Shown: positions 35,954 to 45,585, numbered from the stretch's first letter. The stretch is 64,000 nucleotides of DNA from UBA5614 sp963667535 (GCA_963667535.2 CAXXDU010000002.1:2852001-2916000), one strand, 5' to 3'. Program-made: numbers and translations. The notes: generated by a model not told the origin, from the letters alone.

Positions 35954-36832
35954 ATGCAAAGTGTTTTGATCTTATCTTTCAGTGGAACAGGTAACACGCA
36001 GTTTGTAGTGGATGCCTTAGTCAAATCATTAATTGAGAAAGGAATTACTGCATCTTCCATCCCTATGGAAAAGCTTCCTTACCAAAAGAACATAGATGAT
36101 TTACTGGCAGTTGATTTGATTGGCATAGCATTTCCTGTGCATGCCTTTAATCCCCCCCCCCTGGTCGAAAAGATTATTAAGCGATTACCACAAACTATCA
36201 CCAGGAAATGCTTTATTCTCAAGACATCCGGCAGTCCCTTTGCCATGGGTGGCACTACTTCCCGATTGAAAGGAATTCTATCCAAAAGGAATTGGATTTT
36301 AAAGTACGAAACGTTGGTTCCGATGCCGTCCAATTTTATTGTGCGTTATCAGGATGGATTCATCAAACTCAATGCTGAAATGGCTATGAAGCAAGCGGAT
36401 AAGATAGCCGATGACCTGAAAAATGAGAACTGGAAGACAATCCCGGCAGGTAAGCTGGCTGTAGCGCTTTGTGCTATGGCAAGAATGGAAAGAATCGGTG
36501 CTGTAATGTACGGGCATTTTCTGAAAGTAGAATCCAATTGTATCAAGTGTGGTAAATGCGTACAGAACTGCCCTACCAGAAACATTAGCTTTAAGGATGG
36601 CAAATTCACTTTCGGCTGGAAGTGTACATTCTGTATGAGATGTTCTGCAGAGTGTCCTGTCCAGGCTTTCAGTCACAGGCATTTTGGCAGATTTATTCAA
36701 ATCAAGCCTCCTTATCACCTACAAAGTATTATCAGTAATCCCGATATAGAAATAGCTGATATTATGGATGACAATATCCCAAGCATGAAGGATTTTAGAG
36801 GGTTCTGGTTCAAAGCCGGAATCATAGATTGA
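35954..36832 (+). CDS. EFR1-type flavodoxin-ferredoxin electron-transfer protein
   Basis: The 292-aa protein has an N-terminal flavodoxin-like fold with the FMN phosphate loop FSGTGNTQF (residues 9-17). Two 4Fe-4S motifs follow: CIKCGKCVQNCP near 196-207 and CTFCMRCSAECP near 224-235. This is the EFR1 family layout. It likely shuttles electrons in anaerobic metabolism. AGAAGGAGTC precedes the ATG. It is divergent from the ATL gene. Confidence 0.9.
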   Translation: MQSVLILSFSGTGNTQFVVDALVKSLIEKGITASSIPMEKLPYQKNIDDLLAVDLIGIAFPVHAFNPPPLVEKIIKRLPQTITRKCFILKTSGSPFAMGGTTSRLKGILSKRNWILKYETLVPMPSNFIVRYQDGFIKLNAEMAMKQADKIADDLKNENWKTIPAGKLAVALCAMARMERIGAVMYGHFLKVESNCIKCGKCVQNCPTRNISFKDGKFTFGWKCTFCMRCSAECPVQAFSHRHFGRFIQIKPPYHLQSIISNPDIEIADIMDDNIPSMKDFRGFWFKAGIID

Positions 36833-36842
36833 AGTTTTCTGC

Positions 36843-36870
36843 TTGACAGAATCACAGCCCTAATTGTTAT
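36843..36870 (+). promoter_or_regulatory. promoter of the tRNA cluster
   Basis: TTGACA at 36843-36848 and TGTTAT at 36865-36870 are 16 bases apart. The tRNA begins 13 bases later. The -10 matches the TGTTAT seen at 29199. Confidence 0.5.
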
Positions 36871-36883
36871 GACAAATCAATGA

Positions 36884-36960
<77 letters not shown>

Positions 36961-36970
36961 TTTTTTTCAG

Positions 36971-37047
<77 letters not shown>

Positions 37048-37059
37048 ATAAGATTATGC

Positions 37060-37136
37060 GCGCCAGTAGCTCAGTAGGATAGAGCATTAGCCTTCTAAGC
37101 TGAGGGTCAGGGGTTCGAATCCCTTCTGGCGTGCCA
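37060..37136 (+). tRNA. tRNA-Arg (TCT)
   Basis: 77 nt with CCA. The acceptor stem GCGCCAG pairs with CTGGCGT. The anticodon stem TTAGC/GCTGA encloses loop CTTCTAA, so the anticodon is TCT (AGA/AGG codons). Discriminator base G. Confidence 0.96.
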
Positions 37137-37175
37137 TTAAATCAGTTTTCCGATAAATAGCTTTGAATGCAACGA

Positions 37176-37252
37176 GGTGGATGTAGTTCAATTGGCAGAG
37201 CACCGGATTGTGGTTCCGGGCGTTGTGGGTTCAAGTCCCATCTTCCACCCCA
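37176..37252 (+). tRNA. tRNA-His (GTG)
   Basis: The anticodon stem CCGGA/TCCGG with loop TTGTGGT gives GTG. The extra G(-1) at 37176 pairs with the C discriminator at 73, the histidine identity element; the mature body is 37177-37252. CCA is encoded. One T-T mismatch is seen in the acceptor stem. Confidence 0.96.
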
Positions 37253-37260
37253 GTTATTTT

Positions 37261-37296
37261 AACCGGATATTCTTTTGTGAGTATCCGGTTTTTTTT
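37261..37296 (+). terminator. intrinsic terminator of the tRNA cluster
   Basis: AACCGGATA (37261-37269) pairs with TATCCGGTT (37282-37290) and is followed by a run of T to 37296. It ends the four-tRNA transcript and faces the convergent radical SAM gene. Confidence 0.9.
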
Positions 37297-37297
37297 A

Positions 37298-38950
37298 CTA
37301 GTATGTTTTGGGATAGATTACACAAGCATTTTCGGCATTGCCACGGCTGATGAAAATTGCATAGGAATGACCTCCCAGATAATCTCTGCTAAAATCAAAA
37401 GTCGATGCATTGAAGACGATAAATCGCTTCATATTCCAATCTTCATTTTGCCAGTATTCAAGCTTTAGCCAATCAAGTATCTCCTGATAATGCTCTTTTC
37501 TGAATTGAGTTGCTGTTTCTGATTTCAGAGCCACCGGATACCATGCTTCACCGGCTTTGAGACACCAATCCCAAGCCAGGGCGTCTTTCAAATATGCCTG
37601 CATCCCGTCAGACCAGTATTGATCTATCCATTTCGCCATCAGTTCATACCGTTTAATGCGCTCTATGGAATGCAATTGCCCATCATTAACCAAACTCAGT
37701 TGCAGTAATTCCTCAAGACAGTTTACGGGTTTTCTCCATACTAATGCTATTGACCATACTGTTGCAAAATCTCCCTTGTTCCAGTATTGATTGATGAGCA
37801 TGGCAATCTTCTCCAATTGGATGATTTCTGAGAAAGGTAGCTCCGGCGTTTGCAGTACCTGATAAGGAGAAGTATCTGTCCATAAGTAACCTCTTTCAAG
37901 TGCAATTTCATCCATTTTAGTACCTTTAAGAATCTTTAAAAAGCCAAGTTGGAGCTCTGTAGGTTTGATTTGCAAAACCTCATTGATAGAATCCTGAATA
38001 GCTTGCATGTCCTCACCGGGTAAGCCGGCAATCAGGTCAACATGCAAGGGAATCTTTGTCTTTTCAAGTAAGAGAATAATATTAGATTTTACCAGATTCC
38101 AGTTGGAAGGTCTTTCGATAATAGAAAGCGTCTGAGCATGAATTGACTGGATACCTATCTCAAATTGTATCCTGCCCCGGGGAACAATAGCTAAAAGCCG
38201 GATATCTTCCTCTTCCAGCCAGTCCGGATGCAATTCGAAATGAAAGGGAATATTGGTATTCAAGCTGATTACATATTCCCAGATAGCTCTCGCCCACTCT
38301 TTCTTTAGATTGAAGCATCTATCCACAAATTTGATTACCTTGGGATTAAACTTTAGCAGTTTATCAATGTCTGCTTTGACTCTATCCACAGGTAGCCAAT
38401 CGAGTTTATACTCTCTGGATGAAAGACAATATATACATTTACAGGCACAACCGCGGCTTGCTTCATAGTAAAGCATTTTTCCATTCAGTTGTGCTCTATC
38501 CTCTTCTGCATAAGGAAAAGGTATCTCCGTCAAGGCTAAGAATTCGCCCTGAATGATTTTATGGTCAGAGACAAATCCTTGTTCTGCCAGCTTTCTGAAG
38601 GCAAGCTCTCCATATCCTTTCACCAGATAATCAGGCTTGAATTCATCGAATGAATCTTGATTGTAACTTACTTCCGGGCCACCCAAGACTATCCTTACAT
38701 CCGGCAATATCTTGTTTAACTCAGCAATAATACTTCTGATAAAACTTGCATTCCAGATATAGACAGACACGCAAAGCACATCCGGTCTGGCAGAATAGAT
38801 TGAATCCAAAGCTTCATTCAGTGATTGTTTGAGTGTCAGCTCAACTATCTGAACATCATAGTTCAAATCTGAAATGGCATTTCTAAGATAATATGAAGCC
38901 AGACAGCTATGCGTCCATGAAGCATTTACACCTAATAACACTACTTTCAT
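37298..38950 (-). CDS. B12-binding domain radical SAM protein (DUF4080)
   Basis: The 550-aa protein has a B12-binding-like domain at residues 1-135 (MKVVLLGVNASWTHSCLASYYLRNAI, VLGGPEVSYN). The radical SAM motif CACKCIYC (CxxxCxxC) is near 188. The C-terminal quarter matches DUF4080. The reaction is unknown; family members alter organic substrates by radical chemistry. The stop lies next to the tRNA terminator. The start overlaps the stop of the next gene upstream by 4 bp. Confidence 0.88.
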   Translation of the reverse strand: MKVVLLGVNASWTHSCLASYYLRNAISDLNYDVQIVELTLKQSLNEALDSIYSARPDVLCVSVYIWNASFIRSIIAELNKILPDVRIVLGGPEVSYNQDSFDEFKPDYLVKGYGELAFRKLAEQGFVSDHKIIQGEFLALTEIPFPYAEEDRAQLNGKMLYYEASRGCACKCIYCLSSREYKLDWLPVDRVKADIDKLLKFNPKVIKFVDRCFNLKKEWARAIWEYVISLNTNIPFHFELHPDWLEEEDIRLLAIVPRGRIQFEIGIQSIHAQTLSIIERPSNWNLVKSNIILLLEKTKIPLHVDLIAGLPGEDMQAIQDSINEVLQIKPTELQLGFLKILKGTKMDEIALERGYLWTDTSPYQVLQTPELPFSEIIQLEKIAMLINQYWNKGDFATVWSIALVWRKPVNCLEELLQLSLVNDGQLHSIERIKRYELMAKWIDQYWSDGMQAYLKDALAWDWCLKAGEAWYPVALKSETATQFRKEHYQEILDWLKLEYWQNEDWNMKRFIVFNASTFDFSRDYLGGHSYAIFISRGNAENACVIYPKTY

Positions 38951-39339
38951 AAATTGCCTTCTGCTTTGCTTGCTTCCAGATATTCCCTCTGTTTACGATA
39001 ATGCCTGCTGACCTTATAATTATGCAGCACTACGATTATAAACAGCACATTACCGATTAATAGACCAAGATTGATGGTCAAAGCTTCCTTCCACCAGTAA
39101 CCGATATAGAAGCCCAAAAAGCTCATTAGTACTGCTTTGAATATAATAATCGCTCTGGGAATCCTGAGTTTTCTAAAGACCCATCTGGCAATAGGATTGC
39201 GTTCCCTGTGATAATTATTGGGTTTGAGCACCAGCCAGGTGGAATGTGCATCCAGAACATTCAGTATTAAAAAGATAATACATTGCAAAACCAAAATGAT
39301 ATTCAGAGACAGAAAGTGCAGTATTGAGGTCAGAAACAT
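38947..39339 (-). CDS. small membrane protein, DUF5658-like
   Basis: The 130-aa protein has four hydrophobic segments. The motif NVLDAHSTWLVLKPNNYHRERNP (D-x2-S-T...E-x-NP) recalls DUF5658 membrane proteins. The basic C-terminal tail is cytoplasmic. It is coupled to the radical SAM gene (ATGA overlap). Function unknown. Confidence 0.7.
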   Translation of the reverse strand: MFLTSILHFLSLNIILVLQCIIFLILNVLDAHSTWLVLKPNNYHRERNPIARWVFRKLRIPRAIIIFKAVLMSFLGFYIGYWWKEALTINLGLLIGNVLFIIVVLHNYKVSRHYRKQREYLEASKAEGNL

Positions 39340-39396
39340 TCATTACTTCCGATGTATAATTTTGTTTTTCAGGTTTAAAGCATCCCTTAATAAAAT

Positions 39397-39421
39397 AAGG
39401 TTGGAGATACTCTCCAACCTT
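39397..39421 (-). terminator. hairpin terminator of the 39.4-kb outer-membrane gene
   Basis: AAGGTTGGAGA (39397-39407) pairs perfectly with TCTCCAACCTT (39411-39421) over a 3-base loop. On the minus strand it is followed by ATTTTATT, a modest U-tract. It lies 22 bp past the stop at 39443. Confidence 0.7.
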
Positions 39422-39442
39422 ATATATCAAGATAATGGCTGA

Positions 39443-40612
39443 TTAATTAAAATCGTATCCGATTGAAAGCTTGGAAGTCATTCCGGGACCGGTTCCACCT
39501 ACAAAATCAGGACCATCAAAAAGTAAGGCATCGATTAAAACACCATCAATCGTGAAACGCTTAAACTGGATGCCAAATCCTAATTCAGCATTAAAGGACG
39601 AACCATAGCTACTGGCATTGATTTCATCCTGTCCGTTAACTTTGTCGGATTCACCATAGAAATAGAAATCCTGGCATGCTCCGACCCGGCCTGTCAGCCA
39701 GGAAGCTAATTGTGTTTCGAAGGCTATCTTATATTCAGGGATATAGATATAGCTTTCTGAATATGTGTCTTCTTTATCTGAATCAGTTGCATTAGGGGTT
39801 GTTTCTGAATATGAAACTATTTTTAAAGGATATAAACCCATAATCAGATTATTCTTATCATCGACTTTGTAGTTTGCACCTACACCAAAATCAAACAGAA
39901 AATCCCCGTTTGAATATTTGAGTGTTGTTGATCCTTGCTTAATCTCATTTCCAAGTCCGTGCAATTCCAAATCAGCTAATGCCATTGTAGTGAGCTTAGG
40001 TGCCTCAGAAACAAAATACCTACCGTTTACTCCAATACCTACACCACCAAAAGCCTCTTTTTCTTTGGAAACTTCATTTTCGACAGCAGCCACAGGAATA
40101 TTCAGAAAAGCACCTACGTCTATCTTTTCCGTGCTCATTCCACCAGTAAATTCCATATACATTGCGGTCATAGTAAGGTTTTTCTTTGAAGTAAGCGGTT
40201 CTACGTTGCTATCCATTGCCATGCCAAAACCTGCTGCAAAGATATTGCCAAAACCATACAAAAACTGGATTTTCTTAGTAATATCCAGATCACCATAAGA
40301 GTAATCACTATGATTTAGATACCAGTTCACGTCAATGTTGGTGGGACGATTTAAATATACGCCCAATACGTTCTTATACATTGGCAGATTTACACCAATC
40401 GACCAATTGTTCTCAAAACCTTGTGTTCTTAATTCGACATCAGCATTTTTCACATACTTGAATATTGAGCCGGGATATTTGAATACATCAGTATTATCCC
40501 TGACGAAACCCTGTGCATTACCCAAAGCCATAATTCTGCTTTCTGATGCTAACATGTTTGTTATCATAGCAACTAAAAGCACCACTACCAATAACAGAAC
40601 TTTTTTACTCAT
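39443..40612 (-). CDS. outer-membrane beta-barrel-like protein
   Basis: The signal peptide MSKKVLLLVVVLLVAMITNMLA is followed by alternating polar/aromatic strands (YGFGNIFAAGFGMAMDS, GVGIGVNGRYFVSEA, FDFGVGANYKVDDKNNLIMGLYPL). The C terminus is IGYDFN. The 389-residue pattern fits a conserved hypothetical outer-membrane protein. ALGNAQGFVRDNTDVFKYPGSIFKY near the start resembles the N terminus of several FCB barrel proteins. It is transcribed alone. Confidence 0.7.
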   Translation of the reverse strand: MSKKVLLLVVVLLVAMITNMLASESRIMALGNAQGFVRDNTDVFKYPGSIFKYVKNADVELRTQGFENNWSIGVNLPMYKNVLGVYLNRPTNIDVNWYLNHSDYSYGDLDITKKIQFLYGFGNIFAAGFGMAMDSNVEPLTSKKNLTMTAMYMEFTGGMSTEKIDVGAFLNIPVAAVENEVSKEKEAFGGVGIGVNGRYFVSEAPKLTTMALADLELHGLGNEIKQGSTTLKYSNGDFLFDFGVGANYKVDDKNNLIMGLYPLKIVSYSETTPNATDSDKEDTYSESYIYIPEYKIAFETQLASWLTGRVGACQDFYFYGESDKVNGQDEINASSYGSSFNAELGFGIQFKRFTIDGVLIDALLFDGPDFVGGTGPGMTSKLSIGYDFN

Positions 40613-40907
40613 AAATATCTCCTTTTTGCATTTGTTGAACTGCCTGATTCTGAGTAATCAAGCGCTCAATGATTAAATAAATACTTCACGCATGTTTGTC
40701 AACCAAATTCTTGCTTTTCTGCATTGCTATCACTATATCAGATAAGAATATACTCCATTATTGCTGATTGTGGTGATTTCCTTGTGATATATGTAACTTA
40801 TTATGATGTTATACACTTATACTACTGCAAATCACTATTTCTTCAATATTAATACTACTTTTTGTTATAAGTAGCTATATCGTAATATACTTGAGCATAC
40901 AAACAAA

Positions 40908-40934
40908 AAAACGCCGGATATTATCCGGCGTTTT
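40908..40934 (-). terminator. intrinsic terminator of the DUF2135-like lipoprotein gene
   Basis: CGCCGGAT (40912-40919) pairs with ATCCGGCG (40923-40930). On the minus strand it runs into TTTTTTTG. The remaining gap 40613-40907 shows AT-rich sequence with no gene. Confidence 0.88.
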
Positions 40935-40961
40935 ATGTGTATTTATGTTTTGTGTTAACTC

Positions 40962-43433
40962 TTATTTCTTCGGCAAGAGCTTGGGATCCTGATATGAATG
41001 TCTGTTGTTTGAAGGTTTGACAGACCACTTGCCTGCTGCATAAGTAAGGGTTGTAACTGTCCAGATATCACCTGTATCAGATAACCCACCATAATAGTTG
41101 TTAATTGTTTCATTTGTAGTGCCTTCGTTCTGGCGGATAACTACCTGACAATTGGAATATATGGCATTGGTGCCATCATGGTCACTGTAATAATGAACCT
41201 GGACCAGATAATCACCCGGAATAATGGTGGTAGTGGTAATGTTTTCCGGTCCGTAACCGTTTGTATCATCAAAATCTAGTTCTAATCCACTTAGAGTACT
41301 TGTGTGACCATAGTAGCACTTTTCTCCGTTAGGGTCAGTGCACCAGAAATCTACATCAGTACCGGGAGTATCCCATGACAAAGTCATTCTGAGAGCAGTA
41401 AGCGGAACCAAAGAATTAAAGGTCATGACATCTTCAGCTACGTTTCCACCGGAAATGCCGATAACCTTGACTGTATGTTCAACTTCAGTAGCAGAACCAC
41501 TCAAAGCAATCTGCTGACTAAAGCTGCCGGATGAGAGATTGAGATTTGTCGGTTGTTCAAAATCATTATCGAAAAACAATATTGCGGTTGAAAGCTGCGG
41601 ATTTGCAACTCTGCCTGATATATATACGACTCTGTCTGTTACAGGGTCTGTAGTTATGTCGTTAATCTCCACATAGAATTCGACCGGGAATTCCACAGGA
41701 GCACCGATAGTAACAGGATTGTTATTTCCATCAAATGTATCACAGAGGAAATTTATGGTTCCAGTATCCTCAGAATAATTCACAGGTAACTGTACATTAA
41801 TACCTGAAATGAGATTTTCACCGGGATACAAAACTACTCTGGAGGAAGTATAATCAATCGTTATCCCGTTTTCACCGGTAAAATGGATTGTCCCCACCAG
41901 ATTCGTTGTCATATTATTAGTAACCGGCAGACTCATGGTAACTGTTTCGCCGGGATTAACCTTGCTATCAGAAATATTCTCACCTGTGATTGTATACTGT
42001 CCGACCGTCAACGCAGCGTCTACAACGTGCACCTGAACGCTCTTCACTTTTTCGTTACCGAGAGCATCTTCTATAGTGACAGTAACGGTATAAATACCTT
42101 CCTGAGTAGGCTTGAATTTCAATTGGGTTCTGGTAGCTGATTTATTGATAAATGTTCCACCGGCAACATCCCAGGTAAAGGTAAGAGCTTGCCCGATTGT
42201 GCTTACGCAGCTTACATCAATGGTAGCCAAATCACCAAGAAAGACTGTTTCCGGATTTGCTGTCATGCTTTCAATCACAATGGCATTATCAGCCAGTTTG
42301 AGAAGCTTAGCCATTACGTTATTGACCTGAGTCTGAGCAATCTGCAGGTCTTCCTGTACGTTGCGGATAAATCCCTCTGCCATCACGATTACACTATAAT
42401 CACCATTAGGAAGTGGTTGTACGAGATTCTGTGGTGCATTCATGACGATAGTTATACGAGGATCTTCATCCGGCATATTCTTTTTAGAGATGATAATAGT
42501 TTTGGGAGCTGTAATAGCAGGATTACTTTCAGAATCCTGATTAACTGTAAGATTACATGTTCCTGAATTAGTAGTATTCTGTCCTTCACTCATGTGCTGA
42601 TTCAGAACTTCATTTGCCCATTCGCCGGGTGCTCCGCCATAAGCGTCACCGACAATCTTGACTCCGGTTTCACCAAGCTCTTTAGCTGTGTTTGCTGTGC
42701 GGGTACGGTCTGCTTCATCCCATTCCATTACACGTCTGCGAGTCCCCAGTTTTACAGGATCATCTTCGTCCAGATTGAGATAGTTGTTTAGTTTTTCCTG
42801 CATAGTAGTACCGGGTAAATCTTCGATAGGAACTGCACCTTCGTGACTATTATTTGCCAGAATTGCTTCTCTGATAGCAGCGTCACGGGCTGAATTGCTT
42901 TGCTGCATCTTTTCGGCAAAGTCTGATACTATTGGTATGCCTGATTCAGGGTCACGCAGTACCTGGCGCAGTGATTTACTTCCGCTCATAACTCTCCAGC
43001 CTGAACGGACCAGATGAGCGCTGCCAACTACTGTGCTTTTTGCTTTGGTATATATGCCGTTGGCGAGACTGCTAAAGATTCCCTTATTTGTCGTTCCATA
43101 AGGAATTATAGCATTTTCCAGCCGAATGAGTTTGTCAAATTCTGTGGCTGCTGCATCACTTTGTAAAACATAGAGATTAACCAGATTATCAATATCTGTG
43201 TAAGCATCTCTGCCTGATTTTGAACCAAGAGCATCGATATGGTTTTTGATTTGAAGCATTGTGCTGTCTCTGGCTTCAAGAGCACCGGTTAAACCTTCCT
43301 GAGTTGTCCAGTATGTAGATAAAGCCTGGGATACAGGCAGACTTTCTGTTGTGGTTTTTGATTTCTTATCACATGAGACTGCTGCAAGCAACAGCATAAC
43401 CAGTACAAAAATGATAATTATTCTCGACTTCAT
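40962..43433 (-). CDS. large lipoprotein with PKD-like and YfaP/DUF2135-like domains
   Basis: ATG 43433 has GAGGAG upstream and gives an 823-aa protein with lipobox (AAVSC); the frame opens earlier at 43463. The first 290 residues are helix-rich (EKMQQSNSARDAAIREAILANN). Then come a carboxypeptidase-like repeat (LPNGDYSVIVMAEGF), a PKD-like domain (LTFTWDVAGG) and Ig-like repeats. A C-terminal domain LRMTLSWDTPGTDVDFWCTDPNGE...GYGPENIT resembles YfaP/DUF2135. It is predicted surface or periplasmic; role unknown. A strong terminator follows. Confidence 0.78.
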   Translation of the reverse strand: MKSRIIIIFVLVMLLLAAVSCDKKSKTTTESLPVSQALSTYWTTQEGLTGALEARDSTMLQIKNHIDALGSKSGRDAYTDIDNLVNLYVLQSDAAATEFDKLIRLENAIIPYGTTNKGIFSSLANGIYTKAKSTVVGSAHLVRSGWRVMSGSKSLRQVLRDPESGIPIVSDFAEKMQQSNSARDAAIREAILANNSHEGAVPIEDLPGTTMQEKLNNYLNLDEDDPVKLGTRRRVMEWDEADRTRTANTAKELGETGVKIVGDAYGGAPGEWANEVLNQHMSEGQNTTNSGTCNLTVNQDSESNPAITAPKTIIISKKNMPDEDPRITIVMNAPQNLVQPLPNGDYSVIVMAEGFIRNVQEDLQIAQTQVNNVMAKLLKLADNAIVIESMTANPETVFLGDLATIDVSCVSTIGQALTFTWDVAGGTFINKSATRTQLKFKPTQEGIYTVTVTIEDALGNEKVKSVQVHVVDAALTVGQYTITGENISDSKVNPGETVTMSLPVTNNMTTNLVGTIHFTGENGITIDYTSSRVVLYPGENLISGINVQLPVNYSEDTGTINFLCDTFDGNNNPVTIGAPVEFPVEFYVEINDITTDPVTDRVVYISGRVANPQLSTAILFFDNDFEQPTNLNLSSGSFSQQIALSGSATEVEHTVKVIGISGGNVAEDVMTFNSLVPLTALRMTLSWDTPGTDVDFWCTDPNGEKCYYGHTSTLSGLELDFDDTNGYGPENITTTTIIPGDYLVQVHYYSDHDGTNAIYSNCQVVIRQNEGTTNETINNYYGGLSDTGDIWTVTTLTYAAGKWSVKPSNNRHSYQDPKLLPKK

Positions 43434-43591
43434 AGTGTTCTCCTCTTGAGCTGATTTTAACATAATTAAGCTCAGTAAATTATTTGAATTTTGTCAATCT
43501 TTTTATTTGACAGCTTTTGGTCCTGAAGCTATAGCAAAATATATCAATGCATTGATTCATATCCGTAAAGCTAAACCAAAGAGGAAGTATT

Positions 43592-44458
43592 GTGGACACA
43601 AACTATTGTCTGAATAGAGCTTTGGCTCATATTGAACAACATCTGACTGAGAAGATTGAGTTGGAAGACCTGGCAGATACAGCCAACTATTCAGCCTGGC
43701 ATTTTCACAGGCTGTTTCATGCTATCGTCGGTTATGGAGTTGGTGATTATATCAGACGCAGACGTTTCTCTGAAGCGTCTCATGAATTAGTCTTTACCAC
43801 CTCCCCCATTCTTGATATTGCTCAGAAGTATCAGTTTGAGTCACAAGCAGCTTTCACACGTGCTTTCAAGTCTTTTCATGGAATTACTCCCGGATTAATG
43901 CGAAGCCAGCATGGACCCGTAATCCGGTTTTCACCCATTAACCTCAATCAATATATCAGGCATTACAGAAAAGGAGATTTTATTATGCAACCACGTTTTG
44001 AACACAAAGACAAATTCACTGTAGCAGGTCTTACCACCCAGTCCACTATGAGCAATAACACCATTCCTCAGCTGTGGGACAGATTCAACAAACAAGAAAA
44101 AGAGATAAAGAACCCGGTGTCTGAATGCTGCATTGGCGTCTGCTACTACGTTCCGATGGAAAATATGTGCCCCAATACACCTTTCACTTACATGGCGGGT
44201 ATGCAGGTTATGTCTGAAACTGATTGCCCGGAAGGCATGGAAGTCCGGACTGTTCCTGCTTGTGATTATGCGGTTTTTGAGCATAAAGGCGCGCTTGATA
44301 CCCTGCAAAAAACCTATGATTACATCTTCCGTGAATGGCTGCCAGCCAGTGAATATGAATTTGTCAATCAGGATGACTTTGAAATCTATGATGAACGCTT
44401 TGCATTCGGTAAACCTGAGTCTATCATGGAAATTTGGATACCGGTAAAAAAGAAGTAA
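43592..44458 (+). CDS. AraC family regulator with GyrI-like effector domain
   Basis: Residues 1-105 form an AraC/XylS DNA-binding domain: two helix-turn-helix units, with IELEDLADTANYSAWHFHRLFHAIVGYGVGDYIRRRR and DIAQKYQFESQAAFTRAFKSFHGITPGLMR. Residues 130-288 are an effector-binding GyrI-like domain (FTVAGLTTQST, YAVFEHKGALDTLQKTYDYIFREWLP, FEIYDERF). This Rob/SoxS-like layout senses small molecules. The start is GTG 43592 with GAGGAAG upstream. Target unknown. Its stop lies 10 bp from a 32-bp inverted repeat. Confidence 0.92.
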   Translation: MDTNYCLNRALAHIEQHLTEKIELEDLADTANYSAWHFHRLFHAIVGYGVGDYIRRRRFSEASHELVFTTSPILDIAQKYQFESQAAFTRAFKSFHGITPGLMRSQHGPVIRFSPINLNQYIRHYRKGDFIMQPRFEHKDKFTVAGLTTQSTMSNNTIPQLWDRFNKQEKEIKNPVSECCIGVCYYVPMENMCPNTPFTYMAGMQVMSETDCPEGMEVRTVPACDYAVFEHKGALDTLQKTYDYIFREWLPASEYEFVNQDDFEIYDERFAFGKPESIMEIWIPVKKK

Positions 44459-44468
44459 ACTAAATTAT

Positions 44469-44500
44469 TAACCACGAAATACACTAAATACACGAAAAAG
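44469..44500. repeat. left 32-bp terminal inverted repeat around the GxxExxY gene
   Basis: The 32 bases, beginning TAACCACGAAATACACTAAA and ending CGAAAAAG, are the exact reverse complement of 45037-45068. They enclose a 600-bp unit with a single gene. The outside bases TAAATTAT (44461-44468) resemble TAAATTTT after the right repeat. The same word family is scattered at 46010-47079 and 8272-8381. Confidence 0.85.
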
Positions 44501-44547
44501 CATTAAATAAAAGTTAGAAGAAGTATTCAAAGATCAGGAGAGAAAAG

Positions 44548-44928
44548 TTATTTGACTATTCTCTCCTTTTCTATTAGTGGATAATGTCCAAAATTGATTA
44601 ATACCCCAAGTTTATAGCCTGTAGCTTTTAGATAATTATGCAATTGAGCTCTATGTTCATCGGTTAGTTTTGCAACTGATTTTATCTCTAATATTATCTT
44701 TCCAAAACATACGAAGTCAGGCTTATATAAATGTTTGAGAATATTATCTTTGTATTTGATTTCGAGATTAACTTGTTCAGTAAATTCTATGTCTCTGGCA
44801 GTAAATTCAAGAGTGAGTGCTTCCTGATACACAGGTTCAAGGAATCCGCACCCCATCACTTTATAGACTTCCATGCATGCACCAAAAATCTTATAACATT
44901 CATCTTTATAGATTATATAATCATTCAT
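44548..44928 (-). CDS. GxxExxY family protein
   Basis: The 126-aa protein carries the name-giving motif GCGFLEPVYQEAL (G-x2-E-x2-Y) near residues 26-38. YKPDFVCFGKIILEIKSVAKL near 68-88 (D...E-x-K) looks like a PD-(D/E)xK nuclease core, and HRAQLHNYLKATGYKLGVLINFG follows. Family function is unknown. AGGAGAGAA (44536-44544) pairs with TTCTCTCCT (44559-44567) across its stop, a possible terminator. The gene is enclosed by 32-bp perfect inverted repeats. Confidence 0.93.
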   Translation of the reverse strand: MNDYIIYKDECYKIFGACMEVYKVMGCGFLEPVYQEALTLEFTARDIEFTEQVNLEIKYKDNILKHLYKPDFVCFGKIILEIKSVAKLTDEHRAQLHNYLKATGYKLGVLINFGHYPLIEKERIVK

Positions 44929-45036
44929 ACTAGTAACCTCAAATTATATAATTACTATAATGATATTACCAACATATTTGTCAATACATGTTGTTTATGC
45001 CTTTTTAATATATTATGGACTTAATTATTGGTAACT

Positions 45037-45068
45037 CTTTTTCGTGTATTTAGTGTATTTCGTGGTTA
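45037..45068. repeat. right 32-bp terminal inverted repeat around the GxxExxY gene
   Basis: This is the exact reverse complement of 44469-44500. The distance from outer end to outer end is 600 bp. The right repeat is 16 bp from the tpx stop. Confidence 0.85.
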
Positions 45069-45084
45069 TAAATTTTCACCGTGG

Positions 45085-45585
45085 TTAAACAAGTACTTTT
45101 ATTGCTTTATCGTAGTCGGGTTCCTGGGCTATTTCCGGCACTAATTCCTGATAAATTACTACACCTTTTTCGTTCAGGATGATTACTGCTCTGGCGAGCA
45201 GGCTGGCCATCGGGCTATCCATTATTTCCAGACCGTAGTCTTTGCCAAAATTCATATCTCTGAATTCAGATAGAGTTACAACGTTACTGATACCTTCTGC
45301 CACACAGAAACGTGCCATGGCAAAGGGTAAGTCACGCGAGATACATAGCACCACTGTATTATTCAGCTTAGCTGCTTCCGCATTAAATCTCCTTACGCTC
45401 ATAGCGCAGGTAGGTGTATCCAGACTCGGGAAGATATTCAAAACGATTCTTTTTCCGGCAAAATCCTTGAGAGTTTTATCCTGCAAATCATTTCCTGTAA
45501 GCTTAAATTCATGCCCGAAAGCTCCCATTTCCGGAAGCTCTCCGCTGGTATTAATCTGATTGCCTTTTAGTGTAATTTGTGCCAT
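45085..45585 (-). CDS. tpx: thiol peroxidase
   Basis: It reduces peroxides using thioredoxin. FPSLDTPTCAMSVRRFN near residues 53-69 holds the peroxidatic cysteine and RFCVAEG near 92 the resolving one. The frame opens at 45633, but ATG 45585 (AAGGAG upstream) gives the usual 166 aa starting MAQITLKGNQINTSG. It would help an anaerobe meet oxidative stress. Confidence 0.95.
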   Translation of the reverse strand: MAQITLKGNQINTSGELPEMGAFGHEFKLTGNDLQDKTLKDFAGKRIVLNIFPSLDTPTCAMSVRRFNAEAAKLNNTVVLCISRDLPFAMARFCVAEGISNVVTLSEFRDMNFGKDYGLEIMDSPMASLLARAVIILNEKGVVIYQELVPEIAQEPDYDKAIKVLV

